The notes under the pieces: generated by a model
Seen by the model: only the letters and a program-made list of their open reading frames with translations
What the model was told of the DNA's origin: nothing
The model's database searches: none
Assembly: GCA_949358305.1 (NCBI GenBank)
Contig: OX442314.1
Coordinates: forward strand, 31,173,118-31,237,117
Source of the DNA: Strigamia acuminata
Lineage: Eukaryota; Arthropoda; Chilopoda; Geophilomorpha; Linotaeniidae
Direction: 5' to 3'
DNA length: 64,000 bases
Program-made: the position numbers and the translations under genes
Part shown: positions 53,955 through 64,000 of the stretch, in pieces
How positions within the stretch are numbered: position 1 is the stretch's first letter
Layout of the letters: each line of letters starts with the position of its first letter

Positions 53955-53990
53955 AGCTGAAAGCTGATCTAAACATACGTATGACCTCAC
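53955..53990 (-). promoter_or_regulatory. Conserved upstream block of P450 gene C
   Basis: GCTGATCTAAACATACGTATGACCTCA, a diverged counterpart of the blocks above genes A and B, about 90-110 bp above the ATG. Confidence 0.3.
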
Positions 53991-54224
53991 TACAGTCACT
54001 AGTTGCGCCTGGTAACAAGATATTATTTGATTAATATCTTTAAAATTATATATTGATACAATAATATCACATTTTCCATCTCCTGAGTGTCTGGAGAGTA
54101 AAGTTTGCTATAGTTTTTGCGGCTAATTAGGTCATGATTGATTTGATTATAGAATGTTATGACATTGCTTTACCTTTTTAATTTTTTAATTTTTATATAC
54201 ATTTAATGGGAAGAATACAAACAT

Positions 54225-54335
54225 AATAAATGTTTTGTAATTGATGCTTTTGTGTGAAACTTCGTTGGAAGATAAATAAAGAAATTGCGCTTTGCTTTGG
54301 TTTCTGGAGAAAATTTGAATTTGAAATAAAATTGG
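54225..54335 (-). pseudogene. Relic of a fourth P450, exon 12
   Basis: A minus-strand segment encodes F-S-P-E-T-K-A-K-R-N-F-F-I-Y-L-P, aligned with the start of exon 12 in genes A-C ([16 protein letters not shown]), then decays. The heme Cys is gone. The array was once longer. Confidence 0.65.
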
Positions 54336-54644
54336 TGTCGCGCTCTGTCATTTGTATTTTCTAAAAAAAAAAAAAAAGAATCAATACCGATATTTAACTT
54401 TTGAAAATCGCCGGTCATTCCCACACGATGCGACAGAAGCGCCATCGAGTGGTCTAAACTGTCACTACGGAATATTTATTTAGGCCTGTTTTTTACTCCG
54501 CCTTCTCCGTTCTTGATAATAATCACGCGAAATTAAAATCTGTAGTTATCAATTTATAAATCATACTGAAATTTGGAATCCCTGATTCAGAAGAAGAGTT
54601 TAATCTAAATCCTTACCAATAAATAAATAAAGAAATAAAAAAAT

Positions 54645-55345
54645 AAAGACGAAGGATTTGTTCTACTTTGAGTGGATGCAGTGTTTTTCCCCTTGTGAAC
54701 CCCGTACAAGAGTGCGCAACATTGCTGCTGACGGTGGCTTATTTCGTTGAATTTTGTCCTCAGATGGGCGATTTTTCAATCTAATACTTCATACTTAGTT
54801 TATTTAACTAACGTATTTACTTCACCGTTTCTTTTGAATTTTGCGACTTGATTTTGTCCACTATTGCATTCCATCAGTGCTTCGAATTTCAAGCGAGTGG
54901 TCATTTATCAAATCAATAAAAAAACTGGAAAATTCTGAGGATTGGAAATATTACTGTGAAAATTACTGATAATCGAGGAAATTTCTTGGTGTTAACAAAA
55001 TCAAAAACGAAAATTGTTTTTAAATGACGATGCACCAGAGAAAAGACACGAAGGATTTGTTCTTTCTTGATCGGATATCCTGTTTTTACTCGTGTGAACC
55101 CCGTACTTAATTGTTCTCACAAAGAAAAGGCGTCGGCCGACTCGGCTCGTGAGTGCGGCTCGTGAGTGCGCCTCGTTGTTGCTGATCATGGTTTATTTCG
55201 ATTAATTTCTGTCCTCAGATGGGTAATTATTCAACGTAATATATCAAAGTATGTTTGTTTAGCATTGCGTCAGGTTTGTTTCACCACTTATTTCGAATTT
55301 CGCAGATTGTTTTTGTCGATCGACATTTCACTCCATCCGTTCGCC
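54645..55345. repeat. Diverged direct duplication
   Basis: 54645-54890 and 55045-55345 share, in order, GAAGGATTTGTTCT, GTGAACCCCGTAC, TGTCCTCAGATGGG and TTTTGTC...CATT...CTCCATC-like blocks with many changes between. It contains a TGTCCTCAG that looks like a splice acceptor in both copies. No ORF is shared. Confidence 0.6.
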
Positions 55346-55771
55346 ATATGTCATATCAACTACTTCTGTAAGTAAAAAAACAGGTAAATTATTCGATTTG
55401 GAAATGGTGAGGAGGAATTACTCAAACTGTACGAAATTTCTAATTTTTCTTTACTTTTTTCATATTTTTATTCTTTTAATTTTATTTATTTATTTTTTCA
55501 TACACCAAGGGTAGGAAATCGATTGGGGTTGACGGTTTTGGGAGGAAATGGAGGCGGATGCCGGAAAACAAGAGATCAATGGCTGTAGATTAAGGAGGGA
55601 AGTTGTTGTTGTTCTGGTGGTCGTCGCTGATTCCAAATAGTAAATAGGGGGTGTAAAATCCAACTCTCAACCTCCACGCGGTCACCCCTGGAGAAACTGA
55701 CGACTTGAACTAGTCTCAGTGGAACCAAAAGAGAGCTCTGGTCAAATGCAGCTCGCATTTCTTACAACTAA

Positions 55772-56085
55772 CGTGGCATTTACATTCATTTGTATTGCAA
55801 GCCCACGCCCTACATGATTGTGGCATTTACATTTATTTGTATTGTAAGCCTGCAAATCCTACAAGATTGTGGCATTTACATTTATTTGTATTGTAAGCCT
55901 GCAAATCCTACAAATCCTACAAGATTGTGGCATTTACATTTATTTGTATTGTAAGCCTGCAAATCCTACAAGATTGTGGCATTTACATTTATTTGTATTG
56001 TAAGCCTGCAAATCCTACAAGATTGTGGCATTTACATTTATTTGTATTGTAAGCCTGCAATCCTACATGTGGCATTTACATGATT
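55772..56085. repeat. 49-bp minisatellite, about 6 copies
   Basis: The unit starts GTGGCATTTACATTTATTTG and ends CCTACAAGATT. The first copy is diverged, and one copy has an internal AATCCTACA duplication. Confidence 0.92.
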
Positions 56086-56089
56086 TTAT

Positions 56090-56559
56090 ACCGCAATTTA
56101 TACCACATTGTTACATGAATGTGGCATCTACTTTATCCAATATTTTCTTAAGAAGATTTGTTGTTGGTTGTTCTTGATTCAACTTTTGAGATTGATTGTT
56201 TCTTGATCTTGTTTTACATACACTACAACTGTTTTTCCTTCAAATTTGTTAGTTGTTATTTGGCCATTTGTGTAAAATGATAACTTTTTTGGTTCTATAC
56301 ATCTGCCCCAATGTCAGGTCAGGTACCTAACCTAACCTAATGTAGAAAGAAAATGTCTATTGTCGAGTAGAATAAAGAAAGAAAGTGGTCATTATAGATT
56401 TTACGCACCTGGATTCAACTTTGGTGGCAGTCATTACGAATTTGGCTGTAAAAACTAAAACCCCTCAGTTGTTTTGGTTGTTCTTTACATCTGCCCCAAT
56501 GTTTTGTCTAATAGTTTCTCCAGTTTCTGTTTGACCTTTACCTTCCCCATCGAGTCACG
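56090..56559. other. No recognisable gene
   Basis: AT-rich sequence with two TACATCTGCCCCAATGT repeats (56297 and 56487). It includes three CCTAA units at 56326-56340. Confidence 0.4.
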
Positions 56560-56915
56560 GGCAGACCACGTTTGTTGGGCCACCAGCCGTGTTTTGTACT
56601 TTGTTAAAACTTGGCTCTCTTACTCCTCTTGTACCAACTTTCGGATTTGTTCCAGTCTGGCGCCGGAAATCCACTCCCAGACGGGTATTCTGCCGCTTCA
56701 ATTAAATCGCTCATACCCCGTTGGCCTTCCCACCGGTGCACCAGACAAGCTGCATTCGGATACGTTGAGTCCGAATAGGCATGGCATTCAAACTTTTATT
56801 CCCTAACAGTGGAACTAGAGGCTTGTGGTTCGTGGATATGAAAATCTCGTCCCATCAAGTACTTTGAAAATTTCTCACATGCCCACGTGACCCCCACTCT
56901 GATGCCGTTTACTGG
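56560..56915 (-). pseudogene. Ty3/gypsy RNase H fragment
   Basis: The minus strand encodes W-A-C-E-K-F-S-K-Y-L-M-G-R-D-F-H-I (about 56910-56850). After a frameshift near 56815 it encodes N-A-M-P-I-R-T-Q-R-I-R-M. Both are typical of the end of the gypsy RNase H domain. It is degenerate and abuts the reading frame of the next gene piece, as if inserted there. Confidence 0.65.
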
Positions 56916-57659
56916 TATTAACGAAGCGTCCTCCAAATCATTAATGACCACTAATTCTGATGATGAAAGTTGGGTCAAACACTGAGGTGGTCTTTCTATC
57001 TCGAGAAGACATTCGTCAGAGGCTTCCGGATCCCACTCGATCGCCCGAGAACTTTGGGTTGCATCCTCATCAATGCAGGATTTCGTTCTCTTGATTAACG
57101 GTTCGTCTTTGATTTGGTACGGGCTGCCTCTCTTCTTCTCCAATGCTGGAGTTTTTTCTTCTGGCTTTGACTTCTTAAACTTTATCGCTTGTTTGGAAAC
57201 AGCATCCTAAACTTTGTTGTATTTCTTTTCAGCTAAAAGCTGAGTTAACTTAACTCCAACTGATGTTCAGTCGGAGTCTGACGAGGGTCTTGAACTCGTT
57301 AAAGTTCAAATTCAAAACGATTTGCTTTTTGTCAAACTGTAATGAGAAACAAATAATATTATTATCAAATAAATAATAATAATAAAGGACTTCAATGAAG
57401 TGCCTCTGACCAAAAGTTATGCTTATATCAGCCGAATCGGTTTTGCATTTTGCTGCAGCTTGCTTAATTTCTGACCAGCATTGAACAAAACACTGCCATA
57501 TGTATTCATTAAACGCCAAACCGTCAACGGCAGCAAGATCTCCGGTTTCCTTGGGGATTTTATAGTGTCTTAAATGAACCAGGATCTTCCCTTCAAATTC
57601 GGTTACAGTTGCATAAAAATCTTCTTCATCCAACTTGTACTCATGTGGCTGGGAATTTT
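56916..57659 (-). pseudogene. Degenerate gene with a possible PC4-like domain
   Basis: Minus strand. An ATG at about 57659 is followed by TAA at codon 3. The same frame then runs about 100 codons: D-E-E-D-F-Y-A-T-V-T-E-F-E-G-K-I-L-V-H-L-R-H-Y-like start, then G-L-A-F-N-E-Y-I-W, which recalls the coactivator PC4 fold (G-K-x-L-V-x-I-R, G-I-x-L). Further open pieces follow: 57338-57250, after a TTACAG acceptor, and 57207-56920, after TTTAG, the latter Lys/Glu-rich. The order suggests a spliced gene. The start is duplicated at 63545-63610, where codon 3 is TCA. Family assignment is weak. Confidence 0.4.
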
Positions 57660-57930
57660 AAGTCATTTTGATCTTGAATTAAGAAAGATTATTTACATAG
57701 TACTAGCCTCTTCAATTTGTGATAATGGCAAAATTCCAAGAGATTAGCTTATAATTCTTCTGCTCGTTTCCATTTTTCCAGTTGGGGAAAAATATGGAAT
57801 TTTGTCCTTCGTATGAATGCCTTTATCATTGACCTTCATGATTCTACCGGACCATCTTTTTCGACGCTAATGTCTCTAGCTTTTTCTGTCTTTCTTCTAA
57901 AGTTTTACCATCTATACTAGCCCAGATGGT
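57600..57930. repeat. Duplicated segment, copy 1
   Basis: About 310 bp matching 63545-63855 in the same orientation, including the start of the PC4-like frame and its upstream region (GATCTTGAATTAAGAAAGATT, CTGTCTTTCTTCTAA). Confidence 0.85.
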
Positions 57931-58372
57931 TTCTAAAAATTCCTTTTTTAGAGCTGTGGTTTTGAAGAAATCATCGCAGTCTTTTTGTTGCTGAATCCTG
58001 AAATAATGTACCTCCCAACAACAGCTGTCTAGCAGTGAAAGACGCGACTAAACCAAACCCAAACAACATTATTGATGAATTAATTCGAGTGCGATTCGAT
58101 TAACCACCTGCTTACCAGTTGAGTTCCGATTGGAAATTTAATGTTTCATTGTTTTCTCATCGCTTATCATTTGCGTCGTTTTGTATGTTGTACTTTTCCG
58201 GATAGGTGCAACCAGCGTGTTATTATATTCTGAATCTAATGGTCAACCAATCGATAATGTTTTTATTTCATATGCTTGTTACGGTTAGCGGTAGCTTAGC
58301 CCAGATGGTTTCTAAAAATTGCTTTTTTAGAGCTGTGGTTTTGAAGAAATCATCGCAGTCTTTTTGTTCCTC
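57918..58372. repeat. 75-bp direct repeat pair flanking 300 bp
   Basis: GCCCAGATGGTTTCTAAAAA through TCGCAGTCTTTTTGTT occurs at about 57918-57992 and again at 58295-58369, just upstream of the 21-bp minisatellite. Confidence 0.88.
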
Positions 58373-60400
58373 CTCGGTGGCCGGAAACTAAGAGCGGCGA
58401 CCATAAAGGCTCTCCTTGCTGTCAAAGACACGTCATCCCGTTTTAAATTGAAAACTTCCCGTTTTAAATTGAAAACTTCCCGTTTTAAATTGAAAACTTC
58501 CCGTTTTAAATTGAAAACTTCCCGTTTTAAATTGAAAACTTCCCGTTTTAAATTGAAAACTTCCCGTTTTAAATTGAAAACTTCCCGTTTTAAATTGGAA
58601 ACTTCCCGTTTTAAATTGAAAACTTCCCGTTTTAAATTGGAAACTTCCCGTTTTAAATTGGAAACTTCCCGTTTTAAATTGGAAACTTCCCGTTTTAAAT
58701 TGGAAACTTCCCGTTTTAAATTGGAAACTTCCCGTTTTAAATTGGAAACTTCCCGTTTTAAATTGAAAACTTCCCGTTTTAAATTGGAAACTTCCCGTTT
58801 TAAATTGAAAACTTCCCGTTTTAAATTGGAAACTTCCCGTTTTAAATTGGAAACTTCCCGTTTTAAATTGGAAACTTCCCGTTTTAAATTGAAAACTTCC
58901 CGTTTTAAATTGGAAACTTCCCGTTTTAAATTGGAAACTTCCCGTTTTAAATTGGAAACTTCCCGTTTTAAATTGAAAACTTCCCGTTTTAAATTGGAAA
59001 CTTCCCGTTTTAAATTGAAAACTTCCCGTTTTAAATTGAAAACTTCCCGTTTTAAATTGAAAACTTCCCGTTTTAAATTGAAAACTTCCCGTTTTAAATT
59101 GAAAACTTCCCGTTTTAAATTGAAAACTTCCCGTTTTAAATTGAAAACTTCCCGTTTTAAATTGAAAACTTCCCGTTTTAAATTGAAAACTTCCCGTTTT
59201 AAATTGAAAACTTCCCGTTTTAAATTGAAAACTTCCCGTTTTAAATTGAAAACTTCCCGTTTTAAATTGAAAACTTCCCGTTTTAAATTGAAAACTTCCC
59301 GTTTTAAATTGAAAACTTCCCGTTTTAAATTGAAAACTTCCCGTTTTAAATTGAAAACTTCCCGTTTTAAATTGAAAACTTCCCGTTTTAAATTGAAAAC
59401 TTCCCGTTTTAAATTGAAAACTTCCCGTTTTAAATTGAAAACTTCCCGTTTTAAATTGAAAACTTCCCGTTTTAAATTGAAAACTTCCCGTTTTAAATTG
59501 AAAACTTCCCGTTTTAAATTGAAAACTTCCCGTTTTAAATTGAAAACTTCCCGTTTTAAATTGAAAACTTCCCGTTTTAAATTGAAAACTTCCCGTTTTA
59601 AATTGAAAACTTCCCGTTTTAAATTGAAAACTTCCCGTTTTAAATTGAAAACTTCCCGTTTTAAATTGAAAACTTCCCGTTTTAAATTGAAAACTTCCCG
59701 TTTTAAATTGAAAACTTCCCGTTTTAAATTGAAAACTTCCCGTTTTAAATTGAAAACTTCCCGTTTTAAATTGAAAACTTCCCGTTTTAAATTGAAAACT
59801 TCCCGTTTTAAATTGAAAACTTCCCGTTTTAAATTGAAAACTTCCCGTTTTAAATTGAAAACTTCCCGTTTTAAATTGAAAACTTCCCGTTTTAAATTGA
59901 AAACTTCCCGTTTTAAATTGAAAACTTCCCGTTTTAAATTGAAAACTTCCCGTTTTAAATTGAAAACTTCCCGTTTTAAATTGAAAACTTCCCGTTTTAA
60001 ATTGAAAACTTCCCGTTTTAAATTGAAAACTTCCCGTTTTAAATTGAAAACTTCCCGTTTTAAATTGAAAACTTCCCGTTTTAAATTGAAAACTTCCCGT
60101 TTTAAATTGAAAACTTCCCGTTTTAAATTGAAAACTTCCCGTTTTAAATTGAAAACTTCCCGTTTTAAATTGAAAACTTCCCGTTTTAAATTGAAAACTT
60201 CCCGTTTTAAATTGAAAACTTCCCGTTTTAAATTGAAAACTTCCCGTTTTAAATTGAAAACTTCCCGTTTTAAATTGAAAACTTCCCGTTTTAAATTGAA
60301 AACTTCCCGTTTTAAATTGAAAACTTCCCGTTTTAAATTGAAAACTTCCCGTTTTAAATTGAAAACTTCCCGTTTTAAATTGAAAACTTCCCCGTTTTAA
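58364..60400 (+). repeat. 21-bp minisatellite, about 93 copies, fully open in one frame
   Basis: From about 58437 the DNA is a 21-bp unit (CGTTTTAAATTGAAAACTTC plus one base) repeated about 93 times without a length change. Because 21 is a multiple of 3, one plus-strand frame stays open for 678 codons and would encode the heptad S-R-F-K-L-K-T. A single variant, G for A (giving E for K in position 6), occurs 16 times, only in copies 8-27. The last 65 or so copies are essentially identical, which points to recent expansion of one unit. The last copies drift (CCCCG, TTCCGTG). I see no evidence that it is translated. Confidence 0.95.
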
Positions 60401-61370
60401 ATTGAAAACTTTCCGTGTTACATTGAAAACTTCTCAGTTTAGAGCGCAGATAAACATGATTAGAATTCAAATAAAATTACAAACGGAATCTCTGCCTGAG
60501 TATTGGTCTAGGGTTGCACTATTGAAAACATTCACTCAATCATGTCTTTTCTTGTCGAATGCTATTTTCTTTGAAATTCCTTTCTTCGTTTTCCCTGGCA
60601 ATATAATGGAGTTTAAAAATTAGTTTAATTTAGCTTTTACAGTGGGGGAGCAGATTAACAAACGCGATATGTAATGGGTAATAATGAATAACCCACACAT
60701 GATAAAAATCATGCCTCTGCTTATTGTTTCTATCAAATGAAATAATGCTAGAAAATGTCGAGAGACCAGTCAGAATACCAATAACTGATCCAATATCGGA
60801 AATTAGTTTTCTCAGAGGTACCATTGTAAAGTATGCATTGGTTATGTAACTAGGTATACTCAGATATTTTATATGTAGGGTTTTTCTAAGCCGTAGCAAA
60901 TCTACCTGCAGGCATGTCCCTTTTTAAATTGTAGTTCGATTGCTCCTTTCAGGATGCATGAGCTTCAATGCCAATGTCCAATCTTTCAAGAAATGACCAG
61001 TGGCTGTAGTGTTGTAATAAACCTTTATTTTGGTTTCCATCGGCTGTAGTTGTCATAGTTCAACAAATTACTTTAACAAATTACTTTCTTTTAAAAATAT
61101 GTAAGCAGATGGAAAAGATCTAACACTTGGTGAATAAGCTGCTGGACATGTGATATCATGAATAGTGAATTATGAAATATAATAAATATTTGCCCAAATC
61201 ATTTTTATCATTTATCATAATGGCCAGCATGATGGCGTGTGAAATCACACAGGGAAACGAATAAAATTGTGAAAACTGTCAAACAACTCGGGAGAAATAA
61301 ATCACAAACTTCTCCAGCGATTGATGTTATTGATGACATTGAATTTGAGTTTGTAAAGTCTGTAAGTTGG
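60401..61370. other. No recognisable gene
   Basis: AT-rich with short frames only. Confidence 0.45.
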
Positions 61371-61374
61371 TGGA

Positions 61375-61855
61375 AGGGCATCCTGAGGCAATAATACGAT
61401 GCCATGTTTTCTTTGCGAACAAGATGTTGTTTTCCTAAAAGGCACTGGCTTTTTATTGAAAAACATAGATTATAAACATCTAAACTTGACATTCATTTTT
61501 TCCAAACGTGACATTCGGAATGATACCGAGTAATCTATTGTGGGGATGTATTATTTTTATAGACCCAGATTTAGATTTCAAAGAAAAATTAAAAAATTTC
61601 CAGGTTAATGTTACTATATTTTCCAATGGCTGAAATGGACCTGGCTATGATGGAGGGGGTTAGGATGGGATTATCTCCCTTCTCTCTTTACTTCCTTGTA
61701 TCAAATCCCACTACTTTTTTTATCAACAAGCATTTTCATTTTTTAATTGACAAAATGGATGTGGTTCTAAACATTGAAAATGATGTTACAACAATGCAAC
61801 AAAACTTGCAGGCTGCTGTTGCAATAATGCTTGAATTTAATGTATTTTTTCACTT
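61375..61855 (+). repeat. 480-bp duplicated segment, copy 1
   Basis: Matches 62637-63120 in the same orientation, from GGCATCCTGAGGCAATAATA to TGCAATAATG. It carries a short plus-strand frame containing M-D-V-V-L-N-I-E-N-D-V and M-Q-Q-N (61756-61868). Copy 2 has small insertions, for example extra AT-rich bases near 62850. Confidence 0.9.
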
Positions 61856-61965
61856 GAATGACACTTGAAAACACTTTTTTCACTTGAATGACACTTGAAA
61901 ACACTTTTTTCACTTGAATGACACTTGAAAACACTTTTTTCACTTGAATTCACTTAAAAAAGTCT
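61850..61965. repeat. Short tandem repeat
   Basis: Three to four copies of a roughly 30-bp unit around CACTTGAATGACACTTGAAA and ACACTTTTTT. Confidence 0.85.
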
Positions 61966-62177
61966 TTTTTCAATTGAAATCACATTTTTTATTATTTCGT
62001 TTACATAATTTTGACTTAAAATTTAAAACTTACATGGGTGGAGAAGTCAAATAACATGTTTCTTAATGAATGGAGTAATCAGCAAACACTTTGAGTGGAA
62101 TTGTTATGTATTTAATCAGGTTTACAAGCATCGCCGGGATGGTAAAGAAAAGTCTTTCACCGATTGGTGACTGACCT

Positions 62178-62636
62178 TCAGAACAGAAGTGCTCCAATAA
62201 ATTCCAAGTAGCCTTCTGCATCCTCCAAACTGCAAACTGCATTTGGAAATAGATGTGACAGGTGTTTCTCGTCGATTATTTCCATCAATGGAATGTAGGT
62301 ATTTCTAAGAATGCCGATCTTTGACACAATTTCTATCGCATTCTCTAGGTTAGGTTGCCTCCTGCCATGTGCGACGCTGGAGGCCTGGTGGGAGTTCCGG
62401 GACGTCGATGAGACGAACTCTGTCGTCCTGGTCTGCCGTTTCTCCTGCCCTCCATTCCACCATACCAATGATCTCCTTCTTGTCAATAAGAGGACGCACT
62501 GTGTGGGCCCCCCAGTGGAAGGCCAAGTTGGCTGCGCGTTTTCCCAACCATCGCCCGAAACAACGTGGACAAACCGATTCCGTCCAATTCAATCCATTCA
62601 CGCCCAACACCGATCATCCGAAGTTGGTGGGCGGCA
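62178..62636 (-). other. Open segments of unknown origin, GC-rich island
   Basis: 62350-62620 is much more GC-rich than its surroundings. It is open in several frames, including a minus-strand frame with F-H-W-G-A-H-T-V-R-P-L-I-D-K-K-E-I. A second minus-strand frame (62178-62340) follows an AG acceptor-like site. It may be a degraded gene or transposon. I cannot place it. Confidence 0.3.
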
Positions 62637-63120
62637 TCCTGAGGCAATAATACGATGCCATGTTTTCCTTGCAAACAAGATGTTATGTTTTCCTAAAAGG
62701 CACTGGCTTTTTATTGAAAAACATAGATTATAAACATCTAAACTTGACATTCATTTTTTCCAAACGTGACATTCGGAATGATACCGAGTAATCTATTGTG
62801 GGGATGTATTATTTTTATAGATCCAGATTTAGATTTCAAAGAAAAATTAAAAAAAATTGAGATGAAATTGTAAAAAAAATTAAAAAATTTCCAGGTTAAT
62901 GTTACTTTTTTTTCCAATGGCTGAAATGGATCTGGCTATGATGGAGGGGATTAGTATGGGATTATCTCCCTTCTTCCTTTACTTCCTTGTATCAAATCCC
63001 ACTACTTTTTTTTATCAACAAGCATTTTCATTTTTTACTTGACAAAATGGATGTGGTTCTAAACATTGAAAATGATGTTATAACAATGCAACAAAACTCG
63101 CAGGCTGCTATTGCAATAAT
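62637..63120 (+). repeat. 480-bp duplicated segment, copy 2
   Basis: Partner of 61375-61855. It continues into a plus-strand frame that reads M-D-V-V-L-N-I-E-N-D-V-I-T-M-Q-Q-N (from 63048) and ends at 63236-63238. That frame passes through three GGTTATACA units (63157-63186), which give Tyr-Thr-Gly repeats. Confidence 0.88.
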
Positions 63121-63506
63121 GCAACAAACCACGGAGCGTGCTGTTCGGTCAAATAAGGTTTATACAGGTTATACAGGTTATACAGATCAATTATGCTCGT
63201 TGTTAAACCTTCAAGCACGCGAACAAGCGGCTCATTAATGAGCACTGGCCGCGGCCCGACCACTGTCCCAAGCATGGCCATTGCCTTGCGCGCTGCCAGT
63301 GCAGCATTTCGCTGGTGGATTATTACGACACCTAATAATATGTCTGCTTCAGTCAGTGTGAATAAGTCCTCCGCGGTGAGCTGAGGATATTCTGGAAGCG
63401 GTGGCGGTGGTGGTGGTGATGGTGGCAGTGGCGGTTCCATGTTGCTCTCCTGTGGATGTGGTTGTGGCAGCAGTGGTGGCGGCTCCACCTGTTCTTCTTC
63501 TTGCAT
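63108..63506 (-). CDS. Hypothetical Pro-rich protein, 132 aa
   Basis: Starts at a real ATG (63506). N-terminal Glu-rich and poly-Pro stretch (about residues 8-38). It then has a helical, Ala/Leu-rich half (T-A-E-D-L-F-T-L-T-E-A-D-I-L-L, A-L-A-A-R-K-A-M-A-M-L) and a Tyr-Asn-Leu repeat encoded by the 10-bp tandem at 63157-63186. The region is GC-rich. It overlaps in antisense with the small frame ending at 63238, so at most one is likely real. No family recognised. Confidence 0.35.
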   Translation of the reverse strand: MQEEEQVEPPPLLPQPHPQESNMEPPLPPSPPPPPPLPEYPQLTAEDLFTLTEADILLGVVIIHQRNAALAARKAMAMLGTVVGPRPVLINEPLVRVLEGLTTSIIDLYNLYNLYKPYLTEQHAPWFVALLQ

Positions 63507-63544
63507 TACGGCGGAACGGGCTATGGCGCGATGCTCTTCGTTGT

Positions 63545-63855
63545 TGCATAAAAATCTTCTTCATCCAACTTGTACTCATGTGGCTCGGAATTTGAAGTCA
63601 TTTTGATCTTGAATTAAGAAAGATTATTTTCTACTCTCTTCAATTTGTGATAATGGCAAAATTCCAAGAGATTAGCTTCTAATTCTTCTGCTCGTTTCTA
63701 TTTTTCCAGTTGGGGAAAAATATGGAATTCTGTCCTTCGTATGAATGCCTTTATCATTGATCTCCATGATTCTACAGGACCATGTTTTTAAGAGTATAGA
63801 CGCTAATGTCTCTAGCTTTTTCTGTCTTTCTTCTAAGGTTTTACCATCTACTTCT
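63545..63855. repeat. Duplicated segment, copy 2
   Basis: Partner of 57600-57930. The minus-strand start M-T-S-N-S-E-P-H-E-Y-K-L-D-E-E-D-F-Y-A-T is intact here, but the similarity ends right after it and the frame stops within six codons. Confidence 0.85.
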
Positions 63856-64000
63856 AACTAAAATTCCATGTTATCAAAAAATAACAAAAATATGAGCGTG
63901 GTTGTGTAGGGCAAAAAATAGCCAACCACACAAAGGAATAGAGTTTGACATTTTAAACTATTTTTAAACTATTTTTAACAAAAATCGTTCGGCGAACGCC
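63856..64000. other. Window end, no gene
   Basis: AT-rich. Nothing recognised. Confidence 0.4.

Noticed and set aside
56326-56340. Three CCTAA units, like the insect telomere repeat
   Set aside because: Only three units inside ordinary sequence, too short to call an interstitial telomere.
58437-60400. Regular array considered as a CRISPR-like array
   Set aside because: There are no spacers. The unit is contiguous and the context is eukaryotic.
63048-63238. Small plus-strand protein overlapping the Pro-rich minus-strand frame
   Set aside because: It lies mostly in a duplicated repeat and has no independent support, so it is kept only as part of the repeat description.

Overview
The window looks like an insect nuclear genome segment, probably a beetle (an inference from gene and repeat style, not a species call). 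It is AT-rich, its genes are interrupted by GT-AG introns, and it is packed with LTR retrotransposons of the Ty3/gypsy and Ty1/copia types, foldback MITEs and minisatellites. There are no bacterial features.

Layout. 1-6.6 kb: an old Ty3/gypsy remnant (minus strand) split by a deletion-derivative Ty1/copia element (2577-4506, TSD TCTCG), with a foldback MITE beside it. 7.1-12.4 kb: a nearly complete minus-strand Ty3/gypsy element with 230-bp LTRs. 12.4-16.3 kb: hairpins, two minisatellites, a tRNA-like relic, a gypsy RT fragment and a second foldback MITE. 16.3-17.6 kb: an unrecognised spliced gene for a single-pass membrane protein, with a broken reading frame. 17.76-29.93 kb: a 12.2-kb Ty3/gypsy element (element 1, minus strand) with almost identical 1.76-kb LTRs and TSD AGGA. 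Its gag carries two in-frame stops, a classical -1 slippery heptamer lies at the gag/protease boundary, and its pol ends in an unusual cysteine-rich extension. 30-32.7 kb: a third foldback MITE with another hairpin element inside it. 32.75-39.34 kb: element 2, on the plus strand, with 1.53-kb LTRs, an intact gag and no pol. It shares PBS, PPT and gag homology with element 1.

39.4-42.9 kb holds Thr/Ser-rich, mucin-like coding segments on the plus strand, the last with a C-terminal domain like that of serine beta-lactamase-like proteins. 43.1-53.9 kb is a tandem array of three 12-exon CYP3-clan cytochrome P450 genes on the minus strand. Two are open over their full length and the third is shortened by a stop. 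A complete, intronless SRPK-type kinase lies on the same strand inside intron 3 of the third P450. 54-64 kb is repeat-rich. It has a P450 exon relic, diverged direct duplications, 49-bp and 21-bp minisatellites (the latter about 93 copies forming one 678-codon frame), gypsy RNase H debris, and a partly duplicated gene with a possible PC4-like domain.

The probable host genes are the P450 array (membrane-bound monooxygenases of detoxification type), the nested kinase (phosphorylation of SR-type proteins) and the mucin-like gene(s). Most of the remaining sequence is selfish DNA in nested layers. Elements 1 and 2 form a plausible pair, with pol but broken gag in one and intact gag without pol in the other.
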